Positions 7,946 through 16,432 of a DNA stretch of 64,000 bases are shown here, piece by piece. Position 1 is the first letter of the stretch; each line of letters begins with the position of its first letter. The stretch is from Thalassovita aquimarina (lineage in GTDB: Bacteria; Pseudomonadota; Alphaproteobacteria; Rhodobacterales; Rhodobacteraceae), in the NCBI RefSeq assembly GCF_018219815.1, contig NZ_JADMKU010000001.1, forward strand, positions 310,001 through 374,000, read 5' to 3'. The notes beneath the pieces are model-generated. The model did no database searches. It was not told where the DNA came from and saw nothing but the letters and a program-made list of their open reading frames with translations. The position numbers were made by a program, and so were the translations under genes.

Positions 7946-9490
7946 ATGAACGAGACAACAGCACGTCGGCGGTCAAGGACAGGCGGAGGCGCGGCGCGTC
8001 GGGCGCAACGCAGCGCGGTGTCCTTCGAGACCGCGAAATACATCGAACGCAACATCCCCAATTTCGAGGTGTTGAACGACGAAGCGCTCGAGATTATCGA
8101 AGCCAATGCCGAAACGATCCTCGAAGAGATCGGCGTCAACTTCGTCAACAATCCCGCCGCGCTGCAACGCTGGCGTGACGCCGGGGCGGACGTGAGGGGC
8201 GAACGGGTTCACATTCCCCGTGGTCTGGCCCGCGAGTTGTGCAAGACGGTACCGGCGAAGTTCACCCAGCACGCGCGCAATCCCGAACGCAACGTGGAAA
8301 TCGGCGGCAAGAACCTGGTGCTGGCACCGGTTTACGGCCCGCCCTTCGTGCATGATGTCAAGGGTGGGCGCCGCTACGCCACGATGGAAGATTTCCGCAA
8401 CTTCGTGAAACTGGGCTACATGTCGAAATGGCTGCACCATTCCGGCGGCACCGTTTGCGAACCGACCGACGTAGCGGTGAACAAGCGGCATCTCGACATG
8501 CTGCATGCGCACATGACGCTGTCCGACAAACCCTTCATGGGCTCGGTCACCGATCCGTCACGGGCGCGCGATAGCGTCGAGATGTGCGAAATCCTGTTCG
8601 GCAAGGACTTCGTGCAGGACAACACGGTGATGACGTCGCTCGTCAACATCAATTCGCCGATGACCTTCGATGACGTGATGATGGGCGCGCTGGAAGTCTA
8701 TGCAAGCAACAATCAAGCCTGCATCGTGTCGCCCTTCATCGTCGGCGGCGCGATGGCGCCGGTATCGGTGGCCGGCACCCTGACGCAGGTTCTGGCCGAG
8801 GTTCTGGCCGGCGTCGCCTACAGCCAGCTGATCCGCAAGGGCGCGCCGGTGATCATGGGCGCCTTCGTGACCTCGATCGACATGAATTCCGGGGCCCCCA
8901 CATTCGGCACGCCCGAGGCAAGCCATATCACCTACGGCGCCGGTCAGCTGGCCCGCCGTCTGGGCCTTCCGTTCCGGTCGTCCGGGTCGTTCTGCGGTTC
9001 GAAACTGCCCGATGCGCAGGCGGCCTATGAAACCGCCAACAGCCTGAACATGGGATTGCTGTCGGGCGTGAACTTCATGCTGCACGCCTGTGGCTGGCTC
9101 GAAGGCGGTTTGGTGGCGTCCTACGAAAAATTCGTGATGGATGCCGATCAACTGGGCGCGCTGCACAAATTCGCCGCCGGGGTGGCGATCGACGTAAACG
9201 CGCAGGCGATGGATGCGATCCGCGAGGTCGGGCCCGGCGGGCATTACCTGGGCTGCACCCATACCCAGTCGAATTTCAAGTCGGCGTTCTGGCGCTCGGA
9301 CGTGTTCGATTACAAACCGTTCGAAACCTGGGCCGAAGAAGGCAGCCGCGACACGATGGCATTGGCCTCGGCCCGGGTGGACAAGTTGCTGGGCGAATAC
9401 CAGCAACCGGCAATGGATCCGGCACTGGCCGAAGCGCTCGCCGGCTATGTGGCCGACAAGAAGGCCTCGGTGCCCGACGCGATGGGCTGA
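7946..9490 (+). CDS. MttB-family (non-pyrrolysine) methyltransferase
   Basis: A 514-aa TIM-barrel protein of the trimethylamine methyltransferase superfamily. Members without pyrrolysine demethylate quaternary amines such as glycine betaine, proline betaine or carnitine and pass the methyl group to a corrinoid protein. The frame is continuous with no internal TAG, so no pyrrolysine is encoded. Visible family blocks are LEEIGVNFVNNP near 55-66, SLVNINSPMTFDD near 230 and GSFCGSKLPDAQAAYE near 350. The start ATG at 7946 follows AGGACGAG. No corrinoid protein, activase or MtvA/MtgA partner is present nearby, so the methyl acceptor must be encoded elsewhere. Specific substrate not assignable from sequence alone. 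Confidence 0.9.
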   Translation: MNETTARRRSRTGGGAARRAQRSAVSFETAKYIERNIPNFEVLNDEALEIIEANAETILEEIGVNFVNNPAALQRWRDAGADVRGERVHIPRGLARELCKTVPAKFTQHARNPERNVEIGGKNLVLAPVYGPPFVHDVKGGRRYATMEDFRNFVKLGYMSKWLHHSGGTVCEPTDVAVNKRHLDMLHAHMTLSDKPFMGSVTDPSRARDSVEMCEILFGKDFVQDNTVMTSLVNINSPMTFDDVMMGALEVYASNNQACIVSPFIVGGAMAPVSVAGTLTQVLAEVLAGVAYSQLIRKGAPVIMGAFVTSIDMNSGAPTFGTPEASHITYGAGQLARRLGLPFRSSGSFCGSKLPDAQAAYETANSLNMGLLSGVNFMLHACGWLEGGLVASYEKFVMDADQLGALHKFAAGVAIDVNAQAMDAIREVGPGGHYLGCTHTQSNFKSAFWRSDVFDYKPFETWAEEGSRDTMALASARVDKLLGEYQQPAMDPALAEALAGYVADKKASVPDAMG

Positions 9491-9789
9491 ACCGCGGTCA
9501 GATCGGGAAGCGATGTGCGCAGCAGGCGCGCTTCGCCCATGATAGCGATCAGAACCTCGACATGACGGGCGCAGGAATACCTGCAGCGGTCGGACTGCCG
9601 CTGCAGGTTCAAGTCGCGTTCGATCTCGATCAACTGGATCAGGCCCAGCCCGCTTCGCGGCAAGGCCTCGATTTCCAGAAGGCGGGCCAAGTGCTCGTTT
9701 CGATTGTATTGATCTGCACCGTTCCGCGCCGCGCGGATCAGCAGGCCAGGGCGCTTCATACGGCGTAGCATTCCAAAAACATCGGTCAT
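9445..9789 (-). CDS. DUF6477-family protein
   Basis: A 114-aa soluble protein I recognise as the roseobacter family DUF6477, with the typical opening MTDVFGMLRRMKRPGLLIRAAR, a central LIQLIEIERDLN, and ARHVEVLIAIMGEARLL. Function unknown. GGAG stands seven bases before the ATG. Its last 15 codons overlap the 3' end of the MttB-family gene tail to tail by 46 bp; the C-terminus EAFLSAT looks like the usual family ending, so the overlap is probably real and not an overrun. Divergent from the HTH/DUF6456 pair, its usual neighbour as far as I recall. Confidence 0.85.
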   Translation of the reverse strand: MTDVFGMLRRMKRPGLLIRAARNGADQYNRNEHLARLLEIEALPRSGLGLIQLIEIERDLNLQRQSDRCRYSCARHVEVLIAIMGEARLLRTSLPDLTAVQPIASGTEAFLSAT

Positions 9790-9923
9790 TTTTCATCTCC
9801 GCTCAAAATCACCGCTAAAAAGTAGCACCACCATAGAGGGTGTTGCGTCGCGGACGGACGACCGAACAGATCATTCCAATGTGATTCACATTTTGGGAAG
9901 AACGTAACTAACCGGGGAAGCCG

Positions 9924-9938
9924 TTAACCAACGATTAG
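9924..9938 (+). promoter_or_regulatory. Possible CtrA-like box
   Basis: The sequence TTAA-N7-TTAG differs by one base from the alphaproteobacterial CtrA site TTAA-N7-TTAA. It lies in the 231-bp divergent region between the DUF6477 gene and the HTH gene, 83 bp before the latter. One site of this simplicity can occur by chance. Confidence 0.25.
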
Positions 9939-10020
9939 CCTTAGAAAGCTTCAGTTGTGGATGGTTCTGGGGGAAAGTTGTGCAAAACCAGGACATTAGA
10001 ATTGACCTGGGAGAGTTGAA

Positions 10021-10314
10021 ATGTCCGACAGCCTGCGAAGGGAACCTGGTACGAAACATTTGCCCGATTGGGTGCCCGGATCGGTCCTGCTTTACCTGGA
10101 TCACACCGAAAGGGGGCTGTCGATGCGCAGGCTCGCGCGGCGCTCGGGTTGTCATGCCTCGACCGTGATGCGGCAAATTCGCAAGCTCGAAAACCGCCGC
10201 GATGACCGGTTGATGGACGAAGCGCTCAAGCGGTTGCGCGGCCAATATGTCGGTGAGACCCGGGCTGGTTTTCCTCGGAGCGAAACTCAAAAGGAATGCC
10301 AAATGAATGTTTAA
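10021..10314 (+). CDS. Helix-turn-helix protein, N-terminal half of an HTH/DUF6456 unit
   Basis: A 97-aa protein carrying a helix-turn-helix (GLSMRRLARRSGCHASTVMRQIRKLENRRDD, about residues 33-63, read here in two parts: GLSMRRLARRSGCHAS and TVMRQIRKLENRRDD). GGGAGAG stands five bases before the ATG. In relatives I remember, this HTH segment is fused to the DUF6456 domain in one longer chain; here a TAA at 10312 ends it and DUF6456 starts in the +1 frame with an 8-bp overlap. A real two-gene coupled arrangement, a frameshift mutation, or a sequencing error are all possible. Regulatory function inferred only from the HTH. Confidence 0.75.
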   Translation: MSDSLRREPGTKHLPDWVPGSVLLYLDHTERGLSMRRLARRSGCHASTVMRQIRKLENRRDDRLMDEALKRLRGQYVGETRAGFPRSETQKECQMNV

Positions 10315-11152
10315 AAAATCGTCTGCCTGCAAGCTACCGGACGAGGCCCACCTGAAGCAGGAGGCGCTGCGTATCCTGCCACGGCTGTGCGAAAAGACGG
10401 CCATGTTGGCGGTTGCGGCCGATATGGAAAAGGCGGTCGTGGTGCGCGAGGATGAAACCGGCGGCAACACCCGAACGGCGGTGGTCGATCGCGGCATCGC
10501 CGAAGCGATGGCGCTGAACAACTGGATCGATTGCGCCGATCCGGGCCGAATATCGCGCTATCACATCACGGCCGAAGGGCGCGCCGCGCTGGCCCGGCTT
10601 CTGGCGCAGGCCGAAATCCGTGCTCAGGCCGGCTTCGCAGAGGCACCTACCGCTTTCAATATGGCGCCCGATGATGGGGAGGGAACCGCTTCAATCCCCG
10701 GACAGGCACCGTTGCGTCGCCACCGCTACAACGCGGCGGAATCGCCGATGATGCTGCTGGCCCGGCGCAAGGACCGGAACGGCAAGCCGTTCCTGAGCCC
10801 GGACCTGGTGGCGGCGGGCGAAAGGCTGCGTGAAGATTTCGAGCTGGCGCGGATGGAAACGCCGACGCCCCAGGACTGGGACCGGGTGCTGTCGCCGGCC
10901 GAACCCGGCGACGTGCGGGATGGAAAAGAAGGGGCCACCGCGCGCGAAAGGGTCGCCAGTGCGCTGAGCGACCTCGGGCCGGGGCTGGGCGATGTCGCCT
11001 TGCGCTGCAGTTGCTACCTCGAAGGGCTGGAAGCCGCGGAAAAGCGGATGGGATGGTCGGCGTGGTCGGGCAAGATCGTTCTGCGCATCGCCTTGCAGCG
11101 GTTGAAGATGCACTACGAAAACCTGGGCGAATCCGCCGCGATGATCGGTTAA
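10307..11152 (+). CDS. DUF6456-domain protein
   Basis: A 281-aa protein. The N-terminal part has a winged-helix look (EALRILPRLCEKTAMLAVAADMEKAVVV, then VVDRGIAEAMALNNWIDC). The C-terminal 150 residues match DUF6456, an alphaproteobacterial domain of unknown function: the block ESPMMLLARRKDRNGKPFLS, then AGERLREDFELA, and the closing GWSAWSGKIVLRIALQRL. AAGGA lies 11 bases before the ATG at 10307, and a TGA immediately precedes that ATG in this frame, so it begins as a separate, probably coupled cistron behind the HTH gene. Its TAA overlaps the convergent VIT gene's stop codon. Confidence 0.8.
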   Translation: MFKKSSACKLPDEAHLKQEALRILPRLCEKTAMLAVAADMEKAVVVREDETGGNTRTAVVDRGIAEAMALNNWIDCADPGRISRYHITAEGRAALARLLAQAEIRAQAGFAEAPTAFNMAPDDGEGTASIPGQAPLRRHRYNAAESPMMLLARRKDRNGKPFLSPDLVAAGERLREDFELARMETPTPQDWDRVLSPAEPGDVRDGKEGATARERVASALSDLGPGLGDVALRCSCYLEGLEAAEKRMGWSAWSGKIVLRIALQRLKMHYENLGESAAMIG

Positions 11153-11865
11153 CCGCCCACCAGCCAGCCGACGAAGAACGCCACCGCCGCGCAGATCGAC
11201 CCGACGCCCAGCGTTTCGGTCACCGCGCGGCCGTAGCTTTCGCGCGTCGCCCAGCCGCGCAGCACACCCAGAAGCGCCAGCGCCAGCAGGGTCAGGCTCA
11301 GCGACAACCGGAAACTGGCCTCATCGGCGGTGCGAAACAGGTAGGGCAGGATCGGCAACAGCCCGAACACCACGAAGGCCGCGAAGGTGACCAGCCCGTT
11401 CAGCGCCGGGTTTTCGCTTTCCGGCGCGGCGCCGGCATTTTCCTGGCTCAGCAGCATGTCGGCCATCATAGGCGCATGTTTCGACATCGCCTCGGCCGCC
11501 TGTTGCGCCTCCGACGGCGGCAGCCCGCGTTTGCCGAAATGATCCGCCAGCCGGGCGGTTGCACCGCTCTGGTCCCGTTGGATCATTTCCAGCCGTTCGG
11601 ACCGGCGGCGGCGATACATCTGGTGCTGCGACCGGGCCGACAGGAATTCGCCCAACCCCATGCTGACGGCATCCGCAAAGAGGTTCGCCAGCCCGAACAC
11701 CACAACGGCCAGCCCGCCGATCTGCACCAAACCCTCTGCCTGTGCTCCCGCGAAACCCGCGACTATAGCGAAGGTTGTGACGATCCCGTCATTGCCGCCA
11801 TAAACGATCTGCTTGAGGTAATCGCGCACACGATCTAGGGTTCCGTTGGTTTTGTGCTCAGTCAT
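11149..11865 (-). CDS. VIT1/CCC1 transporter-family protein
   Basis: A 238-aa membrane protein of the vacuolar iron transporter family, which exports Fe2+ or Mn2+ from the cytoplasm. The signature YLKQIVYGGNDGIVTTFAIVAGFAGA lies at about residues 15-40 (helix 1), followed by LFADAVSMGLGEFLSARSQ (helix 2), both rich in the acidic and Met residues that line the metal path. A cytoplasmic charged stretch (about 85-150) precedes three more helices. I start at the ATG at 11865 rather than the upstream TTG at 11895. Its stop codon shares two bases with the convergent DUF6456 stop through a TTAA palindrome. Metal specificity not proven. Confidence 0.9.
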   Translation of the reverse strand: MTEHKTNGTLDRVRDYLKQIVYGGNDGIVTTFAIVAGFAGAQAEGLVQIGGLAVVVFGLANLFADAVSMGLGEFLSARSQHQMYRRRRSERLEMIQRDQSGATARLADHFGKRGLPPSEAQQAAEAMSKHAPMMADMLLSQENAGAAPESENPALNGLVTFAAFVVFGLLPILPYLFRTADEASFRLSLSLTLLALALLGVLRGWATRESYGRAVTETLGVGSICAAVAFFVGWLVGG

Positions 11866-12019
11866 GCGGATCAATCTGTTGTCTGTTCGGTTCAACTATA
11901 GAAACTGACGGGAAAAGAAACAGGGGGTCACACCCCCAGAGTCGAAAAGACTACCGAGCACGTTTCGGGCAACGATAAGCCCCCTTTGCCTCCGTGATGC
12001 AATACGATAATCGGAAGTT

Positions 12020-12979
12020 ATGAACATCACGCTCAGGCAACTGGAATATTTCATCGCACTGGCCGAGCTGCGCAATTTCGGCCGCGCCGCCGAAAGCGTG
12101 CATATTTCGCAGCCCGCGCTGTCGGTCCAGATCCGTGAACTCGAAGCCCAGCTGGGTCAGCAGCTGGTCGAACGCAAGGCGCGGGATGTTGCGCTGACGC
12201 CGTTCGGCCGCAAGATCCTCGACCATGCCGAACGGGTGCTGGGAGAAATGCAATCGCTGAAGGAACAGGCGCGCTGGCACGACGGTCTTGCCGGCAAGCT
12301 GCGGCTGGGGATGATCCCCACCATCGCCCCCTATGTCCTGCCCGCCGCACTGGCCGCGCTGCGTTCGCGTGATATCCGGCTCGACGTGCAGGTGCAGGAA
12401 GGCAAGACCGACCAGCTGATCGAGGCATTGCGCGCGGGCGAACTGGACGTGGCGCTGCTGGCGTTGCCGACGCTTGAAATGGACATGGCCGAGGTCCCGT
12501 TGTTCGAGGATCGTTTCGTGCTCGCGGGCACCGAAAAACGGCTGCAGGCCCTCGGGCCGATGCGTGAAAACCTGCGCCCCGACGCGCTTGGCCACAGCCA
12601 GCTGATGCTGCTCGAGGACGGCCACTGCCTGACCGATCAGGCGCTTGAAATCTGCGGCCGCAACCGTGGCCACGCCCAGATCAACATGGGCGCTTCGTCG
12701 CTGGCGACGCTGACGCGGCTGGTGGCGGCGGGATTCGGGCTGACCTTGATGCCGGAACTGGCGATCAGCGCCGAAACCCCGGCCAGCCCCACCTTGCGGA
12801 TGGTGCGCTTCGCCGGGACCGAGCCGGGGCGGCAGGTCGGACTGGTCCATCGTAAATCCACCCGGGGCGGTGCCTGGCTTGAGGCACTGGCCGAGATCCT
12901 GACCACGGCCGGGCTGGACCAGATCGAAAAGGCGCGGGGGCTGGTCGGGCAGGCCGCCGCATCATCCCGGACCGGCTAG
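12020..12979 (+). CDS. oxyR: OxyR, peroxide-sensing LysR-family regulator
   Basis: A 319-aa LysR-type protein that activates antioxidant genes when H2O2 oxidises its cysteine pair. The N-terminal winged HTH (about 1-60, LRQLEYFIALAELRNFGRAA) is canonical. The effector domain has LLEDGHCLTDQALEIC, placing Cys203 and Cys212 nine residues apart as C199 and C208 of E. coli OxyR, with the GHC context intact. This makes a peroxide sensor far more likely than a generic LysR protein. It is convergent with a peroxiredoxin gene rather than divergent from katG, and could regulate that gene. Start ATG at 12020. Confidence 0.93.
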   Translation: MNITLRQLEYFIALAELRNFGRAAESVHISQPALSVQIRELEAQLGQQLVERKARDVALTPFGRKILDHAERVLGEMQSLKEQARWHDGLAGKLRLGMIPTIAPYVLPAALAALRSRDIRLDVQVQEGKTDQLIEALRAGELDVALLALPTLEMDMAEVPLFEDRFVLAGTEKRLQALGPMRENLRPDALGHSQLMLLEDGHCLTDQALEICGRNRGHAQINMGASSLATLTRLVAAGFGLTLMPELAISAETPASPTLRMVRFAGTEPGRQVGLVHRKSTRGGAWLEALAEILTTAGLDQIEKARGLVGQAAASSRTG

Positions 12980-12980
12980 C

Positions 12981-13016
12981 AAAACAAAACCCGCGGGCCA
13001 AGCGGCGCCGCGGGTT
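12981..13016 (-). terminator. Intrinsic terminator behind the peroxiredoxin gene
   Basis: A nine-pair stem AACCCGCGG/CCGCGGGTT with an 11-base loop; on the minus strand it is followed by TTGTTTTG. It lies between the convergent oxyR and peroxiredoxin stops and suits the peroxiredoxin transcript best. Confidence 0.8.
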
Positions 13017-13039
13017 CCGTTCGGTGACTGGTAACGCGA

Positions 13040-13591
<552 letters not shown>

Positions 13592-13773
13592 TGGCAAATC
13601 CTCTTTTGTTCGGGTCTTCGGGTGAGCTACCTTTTAATCATTCTAAAATCGGCGGCAATCCCGTTTCTGCACGCGCAGCCTGAGAGAAGTTGTAAGAATT
13701 CATGGGCATATCGAGAGAAAGTCGTTATTTTCCCGCGACAATCGTGCAGCTGCGGCATTATGTCCTGCCCGAT

Positions 13774-13792
13774 CTGCATAACGGTTATGCAG
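13774..13792. promoter_or_regulatory. Perfect 19-bp palindrome upstream of lipA
   Basis: CTGCATAACGGTTATGCAG is a perfect 9-1-9 inverted repeat, 62 bp before the lipA start and just upstream of a possible -10 (TATAGT, 13819-13824). It has the size of a dimeric repressor or activator site. Which protein binds it is unknown. Confidence 0.5.
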
Positions 13793-13853
13793 TGCTGGCG
13801 GTTCCTTGATCGGCGAACTATAGTAGAAGCAGCCAAAACAACAGGACAGTCCC

Positions 13854-14804
13854 GTGCGCGATCTGAAAATCCCTCAGCAACGTCACCCGGAAAAGGCGCA
13901 TCGCCCCGACAATGCCCAGCCCAAGAAACCCGACTGGATTCGGGTCAAGGCGCCGGTTTCGGACGGTTACAAGCAGACCCACAAGATCATGCGCGAACAC
14001 AACCTGGTCACGGTTTGCGAAGAAGCGGGCTGCCCCAATGCCGGCGAATGCTGGAGCCAGGGCCACGCCACCATGATGATCATGGGCGACATCTGCACCC
14101 GCGGCTGCACCTTCTGCAACATCGCCACCGGCCGGCCCGATACGCTCGACGTGTTCGAACCGGGGCGGGTCGCCGACGCGGTGCAGAAGCTGGGGCTGAA
14201 CCACGTGGTGGTGACCAGCGTCGACCGTGACGACCTGAAGGACGGCGGCGCGGACCATTTCGCCCAGACCATCCGCGCCATTCGCCACCGTTCGCCCGGC
14301 ACCACGATCGAAATCCTGACCCCGGATTTCCTGAAATGCGATTCCTCGGTACTGGAAACGATTGTCGAAGCGAAACCGGACGTGTTTAACCACAACCTCG
14401 AAACCGTGCCCGGGCTTTACCCCGAAGTGCGCCCCGGCGCGCGCTATTTCCATTCGCTGCGCCTGTTGCAGCGTGTCAAGGAACTGGACCCGACCATGTT
14501 CACCAAGTCGGGCATCATGGTGGGGCTGGGCGAAGACAAGCAGGCGGTGCATCAGGTGATGGACGACATGCGCGCAGCCGATATCGATTTCCTCACCATC
14601 GGCCAATACCTGCAGCCGACGCCGAAACACCACGCAGTCGACCGGTTTGTGCACCCCGATGAATTCGCATCCTACGAAAAGGCGGCTTACGGCAAAGGTT
14701 TCCTGATGGTGTCGGCCACACCGCTGACCAGGTCGTCCTACCACGCCGGCGACGATTTCTCCCGGCTGCGCGCCGCGCGGCTGGAAAAGCTGGGTCAGGC
14801 TTGA
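13854..14804 (+). CDS. lipA: Lipoyl synthase
   Basis: Radical SAM enzyme that inserts two sulfurs into octanoyl-lipoyl domains to make lipoate cofactor. 316 aa. The auxiliary cluster cysteines are in [12 protein letters not shown] (about residues 55-66) and the radical SAM CxxxCxxC motif is CTRGCTFC (about 81-88); both [4Fe-4S] sites are complete, and the C-terminal SSYHA serine motif ([10 protein letters not shown]) is present. Translation probably begins at a GTG at 13854, seven bases after AGGA. Monocistronic as far as visible; followed by a repeat element in the sense orientation. Confidence 0.98.
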   Translation: MRDLKIPQQRHPEKAHRPDNAQPKKPDWIRVKAPVSDGYKQTHKIMREHNLVTVCEEAGCPNAGECWSQGHATMMIMGDICTRGCTFCNIATGRPDTLDVFEPGRVADAVQKLGLNHVVVTSVDRDDLKDGGADHFAQTIRAIRHRSPGTTIEILTPDFLKCDSSVLETIVEAKPDVFNHNLETVPGLYPEVRPGARYFHSLRLLQRVKELDPTMFTKSGIMVGLGEDKQAVHQVMDDMRAADIDFLTIGQYLQPTPKHHAVDRFVHPDEFASYEKAAYGKGFLMVSATPLTRSSYHAGDDFSRLRAARLEKLGQA

Positions 14805-14817
14805 TTACATCATAGGC

Positions 14818-14904
14818 TGGGGGCGCCGCCCCCAGACCCCCGGGATATTTCTGAAAAGAAGAAGTTCAGGATATCACCGCCTTCTTCTTTTCAAAATATC
14901 CCCG
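14818..14904. repeat. 3'-end repeat element, inverted pair (copies B and C)
   Basis: Copy B follows lipA in sense: GGGGGC-GCC-GCCCCC, then the tag CCGGGATATTT...GAAGAAG (14840-14864). Copy C is the same tag on the minus strand (14881-14904), sense to the cytochrome gene that ends at 14984. The two tags form an inverted repeat with a 16-bp spacer, so the transcript could fold into a long hairpin. Copy A stands behind guaA. Confidence 0.8.
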
Positions 14905-14923
14905 CCGGAGGCAGGCCCGAAAG

Positions 14924-14974
14924 AAAATGCCGGAGGCATTTTATTGAGATATAAAGCGCGCCCGGAACGGGCGC
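14924..14974. terminator. Two hairpins between lipA and the cytochrome gene
   Basis: AAAATGCC/GGCATTTT with a 3-base loop (14924-14942) is a perfect inverted repeat ending in T4 on the plus strand and could terminate lipA. GCGCCCG/CGGGCGC (14958-14974) is followed on the minus strand by GCTTTATAT, a weak terminator for the diheme cytochrome gene. Confidence 0.5.
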
Positions 14975-14983
14975 ACAATCGGA

Positions 14984-15874
14984 TCACTCTACCGCCGGGA
15001 CGGCCTTGAGATAGGCGGCAATGGCGCGGCGATCCTCGATCGGCAATTTCGCGAGGTTCTGCACCACCTCGGCCATCTCGCCCCCGGCGCTGTCATAGTC
15101 CGGGGTGAAGCCGGAGGTGAAATATTCCACCAGATCGGCCACGGACCAGTCGAGCTTGCCCGGGGTGATATTGGGAATTCTGCCCTTGCCCGAGGGATTC
15201 GGCGCGCCCGCCAGCCAGCGGGTATAATCGATCCCGCCAAGGGCATTACGCGGGCTGTGACATTCGCCGCAATGGCCCAGTCCCTCGGCGAGGGTGCGGC
15301 CACGGGCGGCCTCGGGCGGCAAGTCGCCGGCGACCACCTGATCGGGGCCGGTGAACAGGAATTTCCAGCCCCCCAGCAAACGGCGGAGCGAGAAGGGGAA
15401 GCCGACCTCATGCGGCGTATCGGGAACCGTCGAGGCCGGCAGGGTCTGCAGGAAGGCCCACAGATCCACCATGTCCTGCAGGCTGGCGCGGGCATAGGAC
15501 GTGTAGGGGAAGGCCGGATAGTAATGATCGCCCCCCGGCGCCGTGCCGTGGCGCATCGCGTTGACCAGATCGGCCGCCTGCCAATCGCCGATCCCGTAGA
15601 CCGGGTCCGGGGAAATGTTTGGGGCATAGAACGTACCGAAATCGCTGGCGAAGGCGCGCCCGCCCGACAGAACCAGCCTTTCATCGCCCTCGGCGCCGGG
15701 GGCGGAATGGCAGGACGCGCAACCGCCTGCCCAGAACGCTGCTTCGCCGCGCACGGCATCGCCGGCCAGACCGGCGATATCGTTTTCGCGCACGCGTTCG
15801 GGGGTGGTGATCCACCAGAACGCCGCGCCCGCCAGAAGCATCGCGAAGGCGACGTATCCTGCAACCTTGAACAT
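14984..15874 (-). CDS. Membrane-anchored diheme c-type cytochrome
   Basis: A 296-aa periplasmic electron carrier anchored by an uncleaved N-terminal helix (VAGYVAFAMLLAGAAFWWI, residues 4-22). Two covalent heme sites are visible, CASCH at 52-56 and CGECH at 202-206; Met of GGEMAEV near the C-terminus is a candidate axial ligand for the second heme. The fold with YPAFPYTSY between the hemes resembles the cytochrome subunits of membrane-bound dehydrogenases, but no dehydrogenase gene is adjacent. It starts 15 bp after the stop of the monoheme cytochrome gene, so the two form an operon. Redox partner unknown. Confidence 0.92.
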   Translation of the reverse strand: MFKVAGYVAFAMLLAGAAFWWITTPERVRENDIAGLAGDAVRGEAAFWAGGCASCHSAPGAEGDERLVLSGGRAFASDFGTFYAPNISPDPVYGIGDWQAADLVNAMRHGTAPGGDHYYPAFPYTSYARASLQDMVDLWAFLQTLPASTVPDTPHEVGFPFSLRRLLGGWKFLFTGPDQVVAGDLPPEAARGRTLAEGLGHCGECHSPRNALGGIDYTRWLAGAPNPSGKGRIPNITPGKLDWSVADLVEYFTSGFTPDYDSAGGEMAEVVQNLAKLPIEDRRAIAAYLKAVPAVE

Positions 15875-15889
15875 ATCGCCCCGTCCGGA

Positions 15890-16348
15890 TCAGCTATCCG
15901 GCGCGCGATAGGCCTTGTGGCAGGCCCCGCAGGCCCCGCCCAGCGGCCCCATCGCACCCTGCAGCGCCTCGAGGCTTTGGCCGGCGGCCATTTCCATGCC
16001 TGCCGCGGCCTCGCCCAGGGCCATCACCTTTTTCATCACATCGTCGCCGTTTTCCCACATGGCGGGCAGGGCGCGGGTACCATCGGCCGACATTTCATCC
16101 GACCCTTCGGGCCACAGACGCGACGAATCGAGCTTGGTCAGCATTGCCAGGCTTGCAGCGGCGGCGCCGGCCTTGTCGGCGTCATAGGGTACGGCGCCTT
16201 TGGCCATGCCGCCCAGAAGCCCGAGGTAATGAGCATAGAGCTTCATCTGACCCTGACGGGCCTTGATTGCCGCCTCGTCGGCGGAAACCGCGCCGGCGAC
16301 CCCGCCAGCGAGGGTGAGAGCGAGGGTGAGCTTGGTAATGGCTTTCAT
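15890..16348 (-). CDS. Periplasmic cytochrome c' / c556-type protein
   Basis: A 152-aa secreted monoheme cytochrome. A signal peptide (LTLALTLAGGVAGAVSA) is followed by a four-helix-bundle region with RQGQMK near residues 31-36, where Met is the likely axial ligand in c556-like proteins. The heme motif CGACH is at the C-terminus (140-144), the placement typical of cytochrome c'. Start at the ATG at 16348, eight bases after GGAG; the longer frame adds twelve unlikely residues. First gene of a two-cytochrome operon. Role not defined: electron transfer or NO binding are known for the family. Confidence 0.9.
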   Translation of the reverse strand: MKAITKLTLALTLAGGVAGAVSADEAAIKARQGQMKLYAHYLGLLGGMAKGAVPYDADKAGAAAASLAMLTKLDSSRLWPEGSDEMSADGTRALPAMWENGDDVMKKVMALGEAAAGMEMAAGQSLEALQGAMGPLGGACGACHKAYRAPDS

Positions 16349-16432
16349 CGGTGAAACTCCGCTTTGGCTGCTAATAAGACGCACCTTAAACGGCGGGCAG
16401 GCGGAAGGAATTCACAACTTCGTCAGAACCGT

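Noticed and set aside
7946-9490. Pyrrolysine-containing trimethylamine methyltransferase
   Set aside because: The reading frame is continuous without an in-frame TAG, so this is the non-pyrrolysine group.
14989-15957. 322-codon frame overlapping the diheme cytochrome gene
   Set aside because: Same strand, different frame; rich in Arg/Pro/Ser, with no heme motif. The other frame encodes both CxxCH sites.
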